Assembly: GCA_019348365.1 (NCBI GenBank)
Contig: JAHWJO010000027.1
Location: 1 to 17,187, forward strand
Length of the DNA stretch: 17,187 bases
Direction: 5' to 3'
Source: Armatimonadota bacterium
Lineage (GTDB): Bacteria > Armatimonadota > DTGP01 > JAHWJO01
The stretch's first letter is position 1; every line of letters begins with the position of its first letter. Below the pieces are notes generated by a model. That model made no database searches and was not told the DNA's origin. It saw nothing but the letters and a program-made list of their open reading frames with translations. The translations under genes and the position numbers were made by a program. Below, one piece after another: positions 6,696-13,816 of the stretch.

Positions 6696-7316
6696 TTATG
6701 GGCCGATATTTTCCGGACGAACGGGGGAGTCGGATTCGGAGGCACGGAGATCCGGCACGCGCGGGGGGGTCCGGCGGCATCGGTCCAGGTAGCTGAACAG
6801 GACTCGCTCCAGGGAGCGGCTGACCCAGCGGGTCGCGAAGAATTCCTTATGGGACAGCGGGGGCACCAGGATGGTGTACAGGCCCATGCGGTTGCCGCCC
6901 AGCACGTCCGTGAAGATCTGATCCCCCACGATGGCGGTGCGCTCCGGCGGGGTCCCCATCTTCGCCAGCGCGAGGCGGAACCCTTTGCGCCGGGGCTTCC
7001 TCACCCCGAGGACGTACCCCACCCCGCACGGTTCGCAAAGCGACTTCAGCCGCGCGACCCGGTGCGTGTTCGAGACGACGCACGTTTTGATCCCCACGTC
7101 ATGCACCGCGCAGAGCCACTCCGACACCTCCGGCGAGAAGTCCGTCGAGTAGTACTCCGCGAGGGTGTTGTCCAGGTCGAGCATGAGCCCCTGGATGCCC
7201 AGCGCCTCCAATCGCTCCGGAGTCACCTCAAAGAGTCCGTGAGCGAACCACCGGGGGATCAGGAATTCGACCGGGGTCAGCGGCGGGGCGGGCGGTGCGA
7301 TAGAAACGTCAGCCAT
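6696..7316 (-). CDS. yqeG: YqeG family HAD IIIA-type phosphatase
   Basis: A 206-aa haloacid-dehalogenase-fold phosphatase. Motif I is LMLDLDNTLAEY (44-55) with the nucleophile Asp47 and acid Asp49. Motif II is VVSNTHR (80-86), motif III is Lys107 in VRKPRRKG, and motif IV is VGDQIFTDVLGGNRMG (130-145). The family works on phosphorylated small molecules or lipids; YqeG relatives include phosphatidylglycerol-phosphate phosphatases, but the substrate cannot be read here. The start ATG is 4 nt after the mltG stop with no obvious Shine-Dalgarno, so translation probably depends on coupling to mltG. The tail after about residue 180 is charged and low in structure. Confidence 0.9.
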   Translation of the reverse strand: MADVSIAPPAPPLTPVEFLIPRWFAHGLFEVTPERLEALGIQGLMLDLDNTLAEYYSTDFSPEVSEWLCAVHDVGIKTCVVSNTHRVARLKSLCEPCGVGYVLGVRKPRRKGFRLALAKMGTPPERTAIVGDQIFTDVLGGNRMGLYTILVPPLSHKEFFATRWVSRSLERVLFSYLDRCRRTPPRVPDLRASESDSPVRPENIGP

Positions 7317-7320
7317 GGGG

Positions 7321-8397
7321 TCAGGAAGACTCGCTCGACATCCGGCGGACCTTCTGGCGCGCCTCGTTGTGTTCTTTCAGCGTACGGGTGAAGATGTGTG
7401 AGCCGTCGGGCCGGGCGACGTAATAGAGGGCCTTTGTGTCTTCGGGTTTCAACGCGGCTTTGATCGCTTGCAGGCCGGGGCTGCTGATCGGTCCCGGCGG
7501 CAACCCGTCGATCTTGTAGGTGTTGTACGGAGAGGCCACTTCCAGGTCCCGGTAGAGCAGGCGGCGTTTCGGCGCGGCGAGGGCGTACTGCACCGTCGCA
7601 TCGATCTGGAGGCGCATCCCATTCTCCAGCCGGTTCATGATGACCCCGGCAATTTTGGACTGCTCGTCCTTTTTCAGGGCTTCCCGCTCGACCATGGAGG
7701 CGATGATGACGATCTCCCGCATGGAACGGCCCTGGGCCTTTGCCCGCGCGAAATCCTCTTTCAGGGGCTGAGCCACCTTCTTATCGAACGTTTTCAGCAT
7801 CTCCACGATGATCTTGCGTTCGGTGGATTTGAGGGGCATTTTATACGTGTCCGGGAAGAGGTATCCCTCCAGGTTCTGCGGGGGTTCAAAGGAGACCTGA
7901 TCCCGGAAGCTCTTGCCGCCGGCCCGTGCGATCCGCTCGAACCGCCGCGCGTCCACGAGCCCGCTGTCGTCGAGGGTTTCGGCGATCTGCTTCAGGGTGT
8001 ACCCTTCTGGAATCGTCACCCATTTCGCCAGCCCTTCCCCCCGTGAGAGGAGGTGGATGATCTGCACCAGGCTCATGTTCGGGGCAACACGGTAATCGCC
8101 CGCCTGCATGCTGCCGGCTTCGTCCAGAATCCTCGCCATGACGAGGAAAGCGGTCTCGCTGCGGATGACTCCCTTTTGCTTCAGCTTTTCGGCGATGTCC
8201 CGCGCGGTGGCCTTGTTCGGGATCTCGACCTTCACCCTCTCCGTGGAGGGTCCGGCGGGGAGGAAGGCCCAGGCGATTCCCCCGATGGCGCCGATCACCG
8301 CCAGGCAGAGGACGAGGAGGAACAGGCGAAATCCGATGCCATGGGATGGCTTTTTGGGACGGGCTTTAGGTTTCTTTTCCGAAGGCTTCTTGGGCAT
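7321..8397 (-). CDS. mltG: MltG, endolytic peptidoglycan transglycosylase
   Basis: Inner-membrane enzyme that cuts nascent glycan strands and helps end peptidoglycan polymerisation. The 358-aa protein has a very basic N-terminus (KKPSEKKPKARPKKPS), one membrane helix at about 22-46, a LysM-like region (about 55-125, ending VTIPEGYTLKQIA), and the YceG catalytic domain. The catalytic Glu is Glu237 in IIASMVEREA. RLQIDATVQYAL and YNTYKIDGLPPGPISSPG are family blocks near the C-terminus. Transcription probably begins at an extended -10 promoter 44 nt upstream. yqeG follows after 4 nt, so the two form an operon. Confidence 0.96.
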   Translation of the reverse strand: MPKKPSEKKPKARPKKPSHGIGFRLFLLVLCLAVIGAIGGIAWAFLPAGPSTERVKVEIPNKATARDIAEKLKQKGVIRSETAFLVMARILDEAGSMQAGDYRVAPNMSLVQIIHLLSRGEGLAKWVTIPEGYTLKQIAETLDDSGLVDARRFERIARAGGKSFRDQVSFEPPQNLEGYLFPDTYKMPLKSTERKIIVEMLKTFDKKVAQPLKEDFARAKAQGRSMREIVIIASMVEREALKKDEQSKIAGVIMNRLENGMRLQIDATVQYALAAPKRRLLYRDLEVASPYNTYKIDGLPPGPISSPGLQAIKAALKPEDTKALYYVARPDGSHIFTRTLKEHNEARQKVRRMSSESS

Positions 8398-8440
8398 AGA
8401 GCATCATTTCGTGAAAAAAGGGTAGAGAATTTTCCTCTCC

Positions 8441-8449
8441 ATTATATCA
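8441..8449 (-). promoter_or_regulatory. Extended -10 promoter of mltG-yqeG
   Basis: Minus strand TGATATAAT: a perfect TATAAT (8446-8441) with the TGn extension. No good -35 lies 17 nt upstream, as expected for an extended -10 promoter. The mltG ATG is 44 nt downstream. Confidence 0.6.
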
Positions 8450-8489
8450 GAACGGCGGTGGCAGGGTCTTCGATCAAGAGTGAGGGCGC

Positions 8490-8529
8490 AACTCCCTGAC
8501 TCCCCAATTTCTCAACTCCCCAATCTCTC
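8490..8529 (-). repeat. G-rich octamer tandem array after the PfkB kinase stop
   Basis: Read on the minus strand: five 8-nt units GAGAGATT, GGGGAGTT, GAGAAATT, GGGGAGTC, AGGGAGTT. The first unit begins one base after the TAA stop of the kinase gene (8533-8531). It is related in position and base use to the arrays at 1937, 13817 and 14163, although the unit is 8 rather than 7 nt. Confidence 0.7.
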
Positions 8530-8530
8530 G

Positions 8531-9493
8531 TTATTCGCCGCTCAGTCGCTCCAGCAGGGAAAGCTCTTCCATCGCCTCGAAATGGGCGATCTGCTTGAAG
8601 GCGCGATATCGGGCCGCGACTTCCTGAGGGGTGAGCGACTTCATACGATTCTGGCTGAAGTCCTCCACGTCGAAGGATGCCATGACGCTGCCGTAGATCA
8701 CCGCGCGCCGGAGATTATTATCGCTGGGATCCTGCGTGTGCGCGACGTACCCCATGAAACCGCCCGCGAAACTGTCCCCGGCCCCGGTGGGATCCCGGAC
8801 CTCTTCCAGCGGGTAGCTGGGCGCGGAGAAGTGCAGCCCCGGGCCGAACATGACCGCCCCATGCTCGCCTTTTTTGATGATGACGAACTCCGGGCCCATC
8901 TCCCGGATCTGCTGCGCCGCCTTCACCAGGCTGAACGTTCCGCACAACTGCCGGGCCTCGCCGTCGTTGATGACCGCGACGTTCACCCGTCCGAGCACTT
9001 TGATCAGCTCGTCCCTCTTGCTCTCGATCCAGAAGTTCATCGTGTCGCACATCACCAGGCGAGGGTTGCGGATCTGGTCGAGCACCTGGAGCTGGAGAGT
9101 CGGATCAATGTTCGCGAGCAGCACGAAATCGGCATCGCGGTAATGATCCGGCAATTCGGGTCGGAAGTCCTGGAACACTCCCAATTGCGTGTCGAGAGAG
9201 TGGGCCTGGTTCACGTCGAAATCGTAGAAGCCGCTCCACCGGAAGGTGGGGCCGGGGACCTGCTGGAGTCCGGCGAGGTCGATGTTGCGCGAGCGGAAAA
9301 AGTCGATATGCTCCCGGGGGAAATCGTCCCCCACGACGGCCACCATCTGGACGGGAGTGAAGAAGCTCGCGGCGGTGGAGGCGTAGCTGGCAGCGCCGCC
9401 CAGAACGCCGTTGACCTCCCCCAGAGGGGTTTTAACGTCGTCGATGCCGACGGAGCCGACGATGAGGAGCGAAGAAGAATTCGAATCGGGCAA
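8531..9493 (-). CDS. PfkB (ribokinase) family sugar kinase
   Basis: A 320-aa cytoplasmic kinase of the PfkB/ribokinase family; it phosphorylates a sugar or nucleoside-type substrate with ATP. The N-terminal GG signature lies in VNGVLGGAASYAS (27-39). The C-terminal signature DPTGAGDSFAGGFMGY (234-249) holds the anion hole and catalytic base Asp240. The central DTMNFWI and IKKGEHGAV segments are typical of a widespread but uncharacterised bacterial subgroup. The start is TTG at 9493, with TGGAG 7 nt upstream. The C-terminal helix region (about 285-320) continues past the usual domain end. The true substrate is unknown; adjacency to wecG and mltG could hint at envelope sugars, but that is inference. 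Confidence 0.9.
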   Translation of the reverse strand: MPDSNSSSLLIVGSVGIDDVKTPLGEVNGVLGGAASYASTAASFFTPVQMVAVVGDDFPREHIDFFRSRNIDLAGLQQVPGPTFRWSGFYDFDVNQAHSLDTQLGVFQDFRPELPDHYRDADFVLLANIDPTLQLQVLDQIRNPRLVMCDTMNFWIESKRDELIKVLGRVNVAVINDGEARQLCGTFSLVKAAQQIREMGPEFVIIKKGEHGAVMFGPGLHFSAPSYPLEEVRDPTGAGDSFAGGFMGYVAHTQDPSDNNLRRAVIYGSVMASFDVEDFSQNRMKSLTPQEVAARYRAFKQIAHFEAMEELSLLERLSGE

Positions 9494-9559
9494 TGCGGTT
9501 CTCCAGGGGGACAGGATGTCCGTCTTTAATCAGGTACGAGGAGTAAGAGTTCGATATAA

Positions 9560-9576
9560 GGAAGCGAAGCGCTTCC
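9560..9576 (-). other. Perfect stem-loop between wecG and the kinase gene
   Basis: GGAAGCG, 3-nt loop, CGCTTCC: a 7-bp perfect stem. AAGAGT (9545-9550) and ACTCTT (9581-9586) can add an outer stem. There is no U-tract on either strand, so a processing or stability role is more likely than termination. Confidence 0.4.
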
Positions 9577-9595
9577 GCTCACTCTTCACGAAAGC

Positions 9596-9637
9596 GCCGC
9601 CGTTCCATGGCGGAAACATGCCATCGGTTCCGGCGGC
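9596..9637 (-). other. Nested stem-loop directly after the wecG stop
   Basis: GCCGCCG (9596-9602) pairs with CGGCGGC (9631-9637), and inside it ATGGC (9607-9611) pairs with GCCAT (9620-9624). It begins one base after the wecG stop codon. It lacks a U-tract; it may be a weak terminator or a 3'-end protecting structure. Confidence 0.4.
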
Positions 9638-9638
9638 T

Positions 9639-10412
9639 CTACCCCTTCTTGCTCCTGAGGACCATCAGGGCGAAGCGGGGGAGCAGGGCGACCTTCTTGT
9701 ACTTGCTAGGATTGGTGATCAGCCGGTAGAGCCACTCGATCCACAGCTTTTGATAGAGGACCGGCGCGCGTTTCACCTGCCCGCTGTGGCAATCGAAGCT
9801 GCCCCCGACACCCATTGAGATCGGGACGTTAAGACGCTCCATCCGCGCCCGGATCCATTTCTCCTGCCGGGGGATTCCCATCGCCACGAAGAGCAGGTGG
9901 GGCTGGAGAGAAAGGATCTCCCCTTCGATCTTTTCCGTGTCGCCGGGTTCCAGAAAGCCATGGTGAAGCCCGGTCACTTTAAAGCCGGGATACCGGGCTT
10001 CCAGCCTGCGGGCGGCCTCTTCCGCCACGCCGGGGGCGGCACCGAGGAAGTAGGCGGTCCAGCCATGCTCGGCTCCGAGGCGGCACAACGCCTCCATCAG
10101 ATCGACGCCCGTGACCCGTTCCGGGACGGGAGATCCGCTGCGCCGCGCGGCCCAGACGACCCCTGTGCTGTCCGGCACCACGAGGTCCGACGCGTTGATG
10201 AGATCCTTCAGCTCCTCGTCTTCCGCCGCCATCACGAGCATCGAGGAATCCGCCGTGACGATCTGGCGGGGGCGGCCCTCCTCCATGTAACGCTGCGCGA
10301 TCTCCAACGCATCCGCCATAGAAACTCGGTGGATACGGCAGCCCAGGAGGGTCACATCGGGGATCGAAGCCGGATTTCGGGTCATAGGTTTTGTGTTTTG
10401 GATTGAAGTCAC
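9639..10412 (-). CDS. wecG: WecG/TagA/CpsF family glycosyltransferase (GT26)
   Basis: Membrane-associated glycosyltransferase that adds ManNAc-type sugars to a lipid-linked acceptor for surface polysaccharide or teichoic-acid-like polymers. The 257-aa protein shows the family blocks: IVTADSSMLVMA (51-62), SDLVVPDSTGVVWAARR (75-91), where Asp81 matches the proposed catalytic base position, FLGAAPGVAEEAARRL (122-137), LLFVAMGIPRQEKWI (173-187), GVGGSFDCHSGQVKRAP (201-217) and WLYRLITNP (227-235). The start is GTG at 10412, with GAGGGAG 6 nt upstream, preferred over the ATG at codon 10. No polysaccharide cluster surrounds it, so the final product is unknown. The C-terminus is basic and may attach to membrane, as in TagA. 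Confidence 0.93.
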   Translation of the reverse strand: MTSIQNTKPMTRNPASIPDVTLLGCRIHRVSMADALEIAQRYMEEGRPRQIVTADSSMLVMAAEDEELKDLINASDLVVPDSTGVVWAARRSGSPVPERVTGVDLMEALCRLGAEHGWTAYFLGAAPGVAEEAARRLEARYPGFKVTGLHHGFLEPGDTEKIEGEILSLQPHLLFVAMGIPRQEKWIRARMERLNVPISMGVGGSFDCHSGQVKRAPVLYQKLWIEWLYRLITNPSKYKKVALLPRFALMVLRSKKG

Positions 10413-10444
10413 ACCGCACTCCCTCTGCTGATGCCGAACCTGTC

Positions 10445-10487
10445 ATCGGACGATCCGATTGTATCGCATGAGGCGGCAGGGAGTAAA
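10445..10487 (-). promoter_or_regulatory. Candidate wecG promoter with overlapping palindrome
   Basis: Minus strand TTTACT (10487-10482), 18-nt spacer, TACAAT (10463-10458), about 45 nt before the GTG start. A 15-nt palindrome ATCGGA-CGA-TCCGAT (10445-10459) touches the -10 box and covers the expected transcription start, where a repressor could bind. Confidence 0.42.
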
Positions 10488-10525
10488 TGTCCGGCGCACT
10501 CCCGATTGTTCATCGTCTTCGTTTG

Positions 10526-10587
10526 GGATGAGTTCCCGGCGAGTAAAATCGCGGCTGGAGAGGCACGAAGTCGCCTTCCGGCGACTC
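10526..10587 (-). repeat. Two-hairpin element, copy 3 (left arm of inverted pair B)
   Basis: On the minus strand: hairpin 1 AGTCGCC-GGAA-GGCGACT (10586-10569), linker TCGTGCCTCTCCAGCC, hairpin 2 GCGATT-TT-ACTCGC with one mismatch, then CGGGAAC. Linker and hairpin 2 match copies 4 and 5 closely. Confidence 0.78.
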
Positions 10588-10634
10588 CACCCCCGGCCCT
10601 GACCTCTTTCGTCCTCTTAAAAGGGCTGGAACGA

Positions 10635-10692
10635 GAGTCCGCGAAGGCGGACTTCGTGCCCCTTCAGGCGCGATTTCATCCGCCGGCCCCTC
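10635..10692 (+). repeat. Two-hairpin element, copy 4 (right arm of inverted pair B)
   Basis: Hairpin 1 AGTCCGC (10636-10642), loop GAAG, GCGGACT (10647-10653); linker TCGTGCCCCTTCAGGC; a weakened hairpin 2 GCGATT-TC-ATCCGC (10670-10683); then CGGCCCC. It is in inverted orientation to copy 3, hairpins 1 facing each other as in pair A. Confidence 0.76.
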
Positions 10693-10726
10693 CCGCATTT
10701 CACATCAAACGCTTATACCGAGCGGA

Positions 10727-11983
10727 TCAGGTGCCCTCTTCCCAGGAGGTGAGGTACTTCTCCTGCTCTGGGGTGAGCGTGTCGATCTCCACACCCATGG
10801 ATTGCAGCTTCAGCCGGGCGATGTTCTGGTCGATGTCACGCGGGACGGTGTACACCTTCTTGTCCAGGTCCCGGGCGTTCTTGTGCATGTACTCCGCGCA
10901 CAACGCCTGGTTCGCGAACGACATGTCCATCACCGATGCCGGATGCCCTTCCGCCGACGCGAGGTTGATGAGTCGCCCTTCTCCGAGGACGTAGACGCAG
11001 CGCCCGTCACCGAAACGGAACTCCTCCACGAACTCGCGGACGAACCGCCGCTCCGGCGCGCGTTCCGCGAGGGCGGGAAGGTCGATCTCGACGTTGAAGT
11101 GGCCGGAGTTGGAGATGATCGCGCCGTTCTTCATCTTCTCGAAGTGCTCGCCCCGGAGGACGCTCGTGTCGCCGGTGACGGTGCAGAAGAAATCGCCGAT
11201 CTCGGCGGCGCGGTCCATCGGCATGACCATGTAGCCGTCCATCACTGCTTCGAGGGCGCGGAGCGGGTCCACTTCCGTCACGACGACGTGGGCGCCCATG
11301 CCTTTCGCCCGGAGCGCGAGGCCCTTGCCGCACCAGCCGTACCCCGCGATGACGAACGTGCTCCCCGCCAGCAGCCGGTTCGTGGCGCGGAGGATTCCGT
11401 CGATGGTGGACTGTCCCGTGCCGTACCGGTTATCGAAGAAGTGCTTGGTGTCCGCATCGTTCACGGCGATGATGGGGTATTTCAGGACGCCGTCGGCTTC
11501 CATGGCCCGGAGGCGGATGACGCCGGTCGTCGTCTCTTCGGTCCCGCCGATGATCTCCTCCAGAAGCTCCGTGCGGTCCTTGTGGATGATCCCGACGGTG
11601 TCTGCGCCGTCGTCCATGGTCATGTGGGGGCGCAGATCGAGGGCCTGCTGGATGTGCCGGTAATAGGTGTCGTTGTCCTCGCCCTTGATGGCGTAGACGG
11701 GGATGCCGTAATCCTTCACGAGGGAAGCGGCCACGTCGTCCTGCGTGGAGAGCGGGTTGGACGCGCAGAGGTTGACCTGAGCGCCCCCGTCCCGCAGGGT
11801 GATCATCAGGTTGGCCGTCTCGCTGGTGACATGAAGGCATGCCGTCAGTCTCACGCCCTCCAGCGGCTTCTCTTTCTCGAAACGCTCCCGAATCAACCGG
11901 AGTACGGGCATCTCCGCCCCGGCCCATTCGATCCGGAGCCTGCCTTTCTCGGCGAGCCCCAGGTCCTGAATGTCGTAATCCAC
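10727..11983 (-). CDS. ahcY: Adenosylhomocysteinase (short form)
   Basis: Hydrolyses S-adenosylhomocysteine to adenosine and homocysteine and so relieves inhibition of methyltransferases; NAD-dependent and cytoplasmic. The 418-aa protein shows CLHVTSETANL with His51, TMDDGAD (122-128), GTEETTTGV (147-155), NDADTKHFFDNRYGTGQS (175-192) carrying Lys180 and Asp184, and the NAD-binding GYGWCGKG (214-221). FDNRYGTGQS in place of the animal/proteobacterial FDNLYGCRES, and the length near 420, mark the short form found in archaea, cyanobacteria and related bacteria. The GTG start at 11983 has GGAGG 5 nt upstream; an in-frame upstream extension exists but lacks a ribosome site. Confidence 0.97.
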   Translation of the reverse strand: MDYDIQDLGLAEKGRLRIEWAGAEMPVLRLIRERFEKEKPLEGVRLTACLHVTSETANLMITLRDGGAQVNLCASNPLSTQDDVAASLVKDYGIPVYAIKGEDNDTYYRHIQQALDLRPHMTMDDGADTVGIIHKDRTELLEEIIGGTEETTTGVIRLRAMEADGVLKYPIIAVNDADTKHFFDNRYGTGQSTIDGILRATNRLLAGSTFVIAGYGWCGKGLALRAKGMGAHVVVTEVDPLRALEAVMDGYMVMPMDRAAEIGDFFCTVTGDTSVLRGEHFEKMKNGAIISNSGHFNVEIDLPALAERAPERRFVREFVEEFRFGDGRCVYVLGEGRLINLASAEGHPASVMDMSFANQALCAEYMHKNARDLDKKVYTVPRDIDQNIARLKLQSMGVEIDTLTPEQEKYLTSWEEGT

Positions 11984-12149
11984 GAAGGCCTCCTTTATGT
12001 ATGACGGGTAACGAAAACGCCGGCGAGAGAACACCGTCATGCAGTATGAAGGAGGAGGAAGGTATATTCAAAAATTGTGTCGGTGTGGAGGCCCTTTCCT
12101 GCCTGCGCCGACTCCCCTGCTCCTCACTTCTGACGTCTTAGCCGGGAAT

Positions 12150-12210
12150 GGAACCTGTGAAGGCAGGTTTCGTGCCCCTCCAGCCGCGATTCAAATCACC
12201 GGGCCGAGGG
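12150..12210 (+). repeat. Two-hairpin element, copy 5 (solo)
   Basis: Hairpin 1 AACCTG (12152-12157), loop TGAAGG, CAGGTT (12164-12169); linker TCGTGCCCCTCCAGCC; hairpin 2 GCGATT-CA-AATCAC with one mismatch; then CGGGCC. The linker differs from copies 3 and 4 by only one or two bases, while the stem-1 sequence is wholly different yet paired. No inverted partner was found to its left. Confidence 0.75.
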
Positions 12211-12299
12211 TATAAAGTGACTCTGATGGAGGCGAGGGGACACGTTGATTCGATGGGCGGGCAATCGCTACCATGAGTTCACCTCGTGAGGTTTGTCGC

Positions 12300-12360
12300 T
12301 TGACGGATCACGAATCGTCGAATCTATTACAATCTGACGGGTTGCCAAATATATTACAAT
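12300..12360 (+). promoter_or_regulatory. Possible promoter with duplicated TGACGG/TATTACAAT blocks
   Basis: TTGACG (12300-12305) is followed after 19 nt by TATTACAAT (12325-12333). TGACGG recurs at 12335-12340 and TATTACAAT at 12352-12360. Either TACAAT could serve as a -10. Spacings are not ideal (15-22 nt), so which one is used is unclear. Confidence 0.35.
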
Positions 12361-12371
12361 AAGGTACGGGA

Positions 12372-12405
12372 GGAACCCCACTGCCCGGCTCTCCTTCGGG
12401 GTTCC
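12372..12405 (+). other. Leader hairpin before the 456-aa gene
   Basis: GGAACCCC (12372-12379) and GGGGTTCC (12398-12405) form a perfect 8-bp stem with an 18-nt loop, 35 nt before the start codon. No U-tract follows, so it is not an obvious attenuator. Confidence 0.4.
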
Positions 12406-12440
12406 CGAGTCCGCCTGTGCCAGGGAGATCAGCCTTCACC

Positions 12441-13811
12441 ATGTCATCGGATCATCGTCAGGTAGTCCTGCTGAAAAGCCAGCATACCCTCAACCGATTT
12501 TATACCCTGGCTCCGCCGGAGCGGGGTTGGAAGAACGCGGAAGAGATCGACGACTTTCCCCCGGACGTTCTTCTGGGCATCGCTTATCCCTGCCTGGAAG
12601 ACGGCCTCAACGACTTCGCCGTCATCCGCTCCACGTTCGAGACCCTCGACAGCTTCCCGGACGATCAGGAGCTCCGCGACGACCTGATGGTGATGGTCTT
12701 TGAGGCGCGCGATACCCTTCATCGCCGCCTGTCGGAGCTGCGAGACCGCCTGGAGTCCCGCCAGGCGCACTTCCTCGGCACCGACCTGAACGAATTCAAG
12801 GATTACGCCGTCACCCTCGCCACCAAAGGCAACATCCGCCGTACGCTCGACAATATGATGAAGCTCGACGTGTACGAGAGCGTCGCCCTGAAGGAAGCGG
12901 AAGAGTCCGGCACGACTCCGGACAGTATGTATTACTACGAATTCCTGCCCGAGAACACGCTGGACAAGACCCGCGATCTCCCGCCCCTGGAGTTCGTCGT
13001 GCGGCTCTTCAATGACGTGTTGACTTCGGCGGAAGACGAAAACAGCTACCAGAGCAAGTACCACTTCGATAAATATGTTTTCCAGAAGTTCATCGCGCTG
13101 ATGTTCATCAACTACGCGACGACCGACCCGATCTTCTATGGAACGAATAAGGCGGACTACGGCGTGTCGGCGGGGAAGGACATGAGCGAAACGCCGCTCT
13201 ACATCGCCGTGGGGGAAGCCCTGCGGGAGATCGAGCGGCAGCTGGCCGAAGACCCGAACCGGCCCGAAGAAGAGATCACGAAGGCCACGATGCACACCCA
13301 CCCGACGTTCGGGCACGAAATGATGGAGGGCGCTGCCGGCGAGGAAGAGTCCCCGTCCCCCTGGGATGAGCTGGACCTGACTCCCCAGGGGAGTACGGAA
13401 GAGGTCCTCTCCGAGCCTGCCGCCGCCTTCGAGGCGCCGCCGTTCGACCTCTCGACGCAGCCGTCGCCCGCCGACTCCCCGGCGCAGGAGGGGCCATACC
13501 CCCCGCTCGGACCGGGCGTGGGTCCCACCGCGCCTCCCGCCGGTTCCGGCGCGGGAACCACCCGGCCTCCGGCCCCCCCGCCGACCGCCGTTGGCGCGTC
13601 CGGCGGCACCCCGGACGGGCGAACCCTTCATCTGCCCAACGCCTCCGTGACCCATCAGCGGCTGATGGTCCCCCTCAATTCCATCACCATGGCGGTCCAG
13701 CTGCTGAAGAATTCCAGCGATCCCATGGCTTCGGCGTATGCCCAGATGCTCCAGACCAGCGCGGATGCCCTCCAGGCCGCCCTGAAGGAGTGGGGCATCC
13801 TGGAAGAATGA
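12441..13811 (+). CDS. Uncharacterised three-part protein with a degenerate HisKA-like C-terminus
   Basis: A 456-aa soluble protein I do not recognise. Residues 1-290 are mostly helical and acidic, with aromatic-rich patches such as DSMYYYEFLP (161-170) and FQKFIALMFINYA (214-226); no signal peptide or membrane helix is seen. Residues 300-400 form a Pro/Ala/Gly/Glu-rich linker. Residues 403-450 look like a two-helix HisKA dimerisation domain: QRLMVPLNSITMAVQLL fits the HELRTPLNSI box, but the phospho-accepting His position is Gln406 (His405 is next to it), and no ATPase domain follows. The ATG at 12441 is preferred; AGGGAG lies 13 nt upstream. A GTG eight codons earlier lacks a ribosome site. 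It starts the plus-strand block and stands alone. Real coding status is supported by length and codon pattern. Confidence 0.82.
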   Translation: MSSDHRQVVLLKSQHTLNRFYTLAPPERGWKNAEEIDDFPPDVLLGIAYPCLEDGLNDFAVIRSTFETLDSFPDDQELRDDLMVMVFEARDTLHRRLSELRDRLESRQAHFLGTDLNEFKDYAVTLATKGNIRRTLDNMMKLDVYESVALKEAEESGTTPDSMYYYEFLPENTLDKTRDLPPLEFVVRLFNDVLTSAEDENSYQSKYHFDKYVFQKFIALMFINYATTDPIFYGTNKADYGVSAGKDMSETPLYIAVGEALREIERQLAEDPNRPEEEITKATMHTHPTFGHEMMEGAAGEEESPSPWDELDLTPQGSTEEVLSEPAAAFEAPPFDLSTQPSPADSPAQEGPYPPLGPGVGPTAPPAGSGAGTTRPPAPPPTAVGASGGTPDGRTLHLPNASVTHQRLMVPLNSITMAVQLLKNSSDPMASAYAQMLQTSADALQAALKEWGILEE

Positions 13812-13816
13812 AGAAT

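Larger units (their letters stand above)
10413..10726. other. Intergenic region with the wecG promoter and inverted element pair B
   Basis: No gene is seen in 314 nt between ahcY and wecG. It holds a candidate wecG promoter (10458-10487), a palindrome ATCGGA-CGA-TCCGAT at 10445-10459, and the inverted pair of two-hairpin elements at 10526-10692, which takes up most of the space. Confidence 0.6.
11984..12440. other. Divergent promoter region between ahcY and the 456-aa gene
   Basis: A 457-nt gap where gene direction switches. No gene is seen. It holds a solo two-hairpin element (12150-12210), a possible plus-strand promoter with a duplicated TATTACAAT block (12300-12360), and a leader hairpin (12372-12405). 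Both the ahcY promoter (minus) and that of the 456-aa gene (plus) must be here. I could not find a match to SAH or SAM riboswitch cores in the ahcY leader. Confidence 0.6.

Noticed and set aside
10802..12004. 400-aa open frame antisense to ahcY
   Set aside because: ahcY is certain on the minus strand. The antisense product has the Val/Asp/His/Arg-rich look of a GC-rich shadow frame.
11984..12130. Possible SAH riboswitch in the ahcY leader
   Set aside because: A GAGGAGC-like string occurs, but the rest of the conserved core and pairing could not be found.
12444..13655. Long open frame (403 aa) antisense to the 456-aa gene
   Set aside because: It mirrors the plus-strand gene, is rich in Arg and Gly with no domain, and has no ribosome site. 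The plus-strand protein has believable composition and start context.
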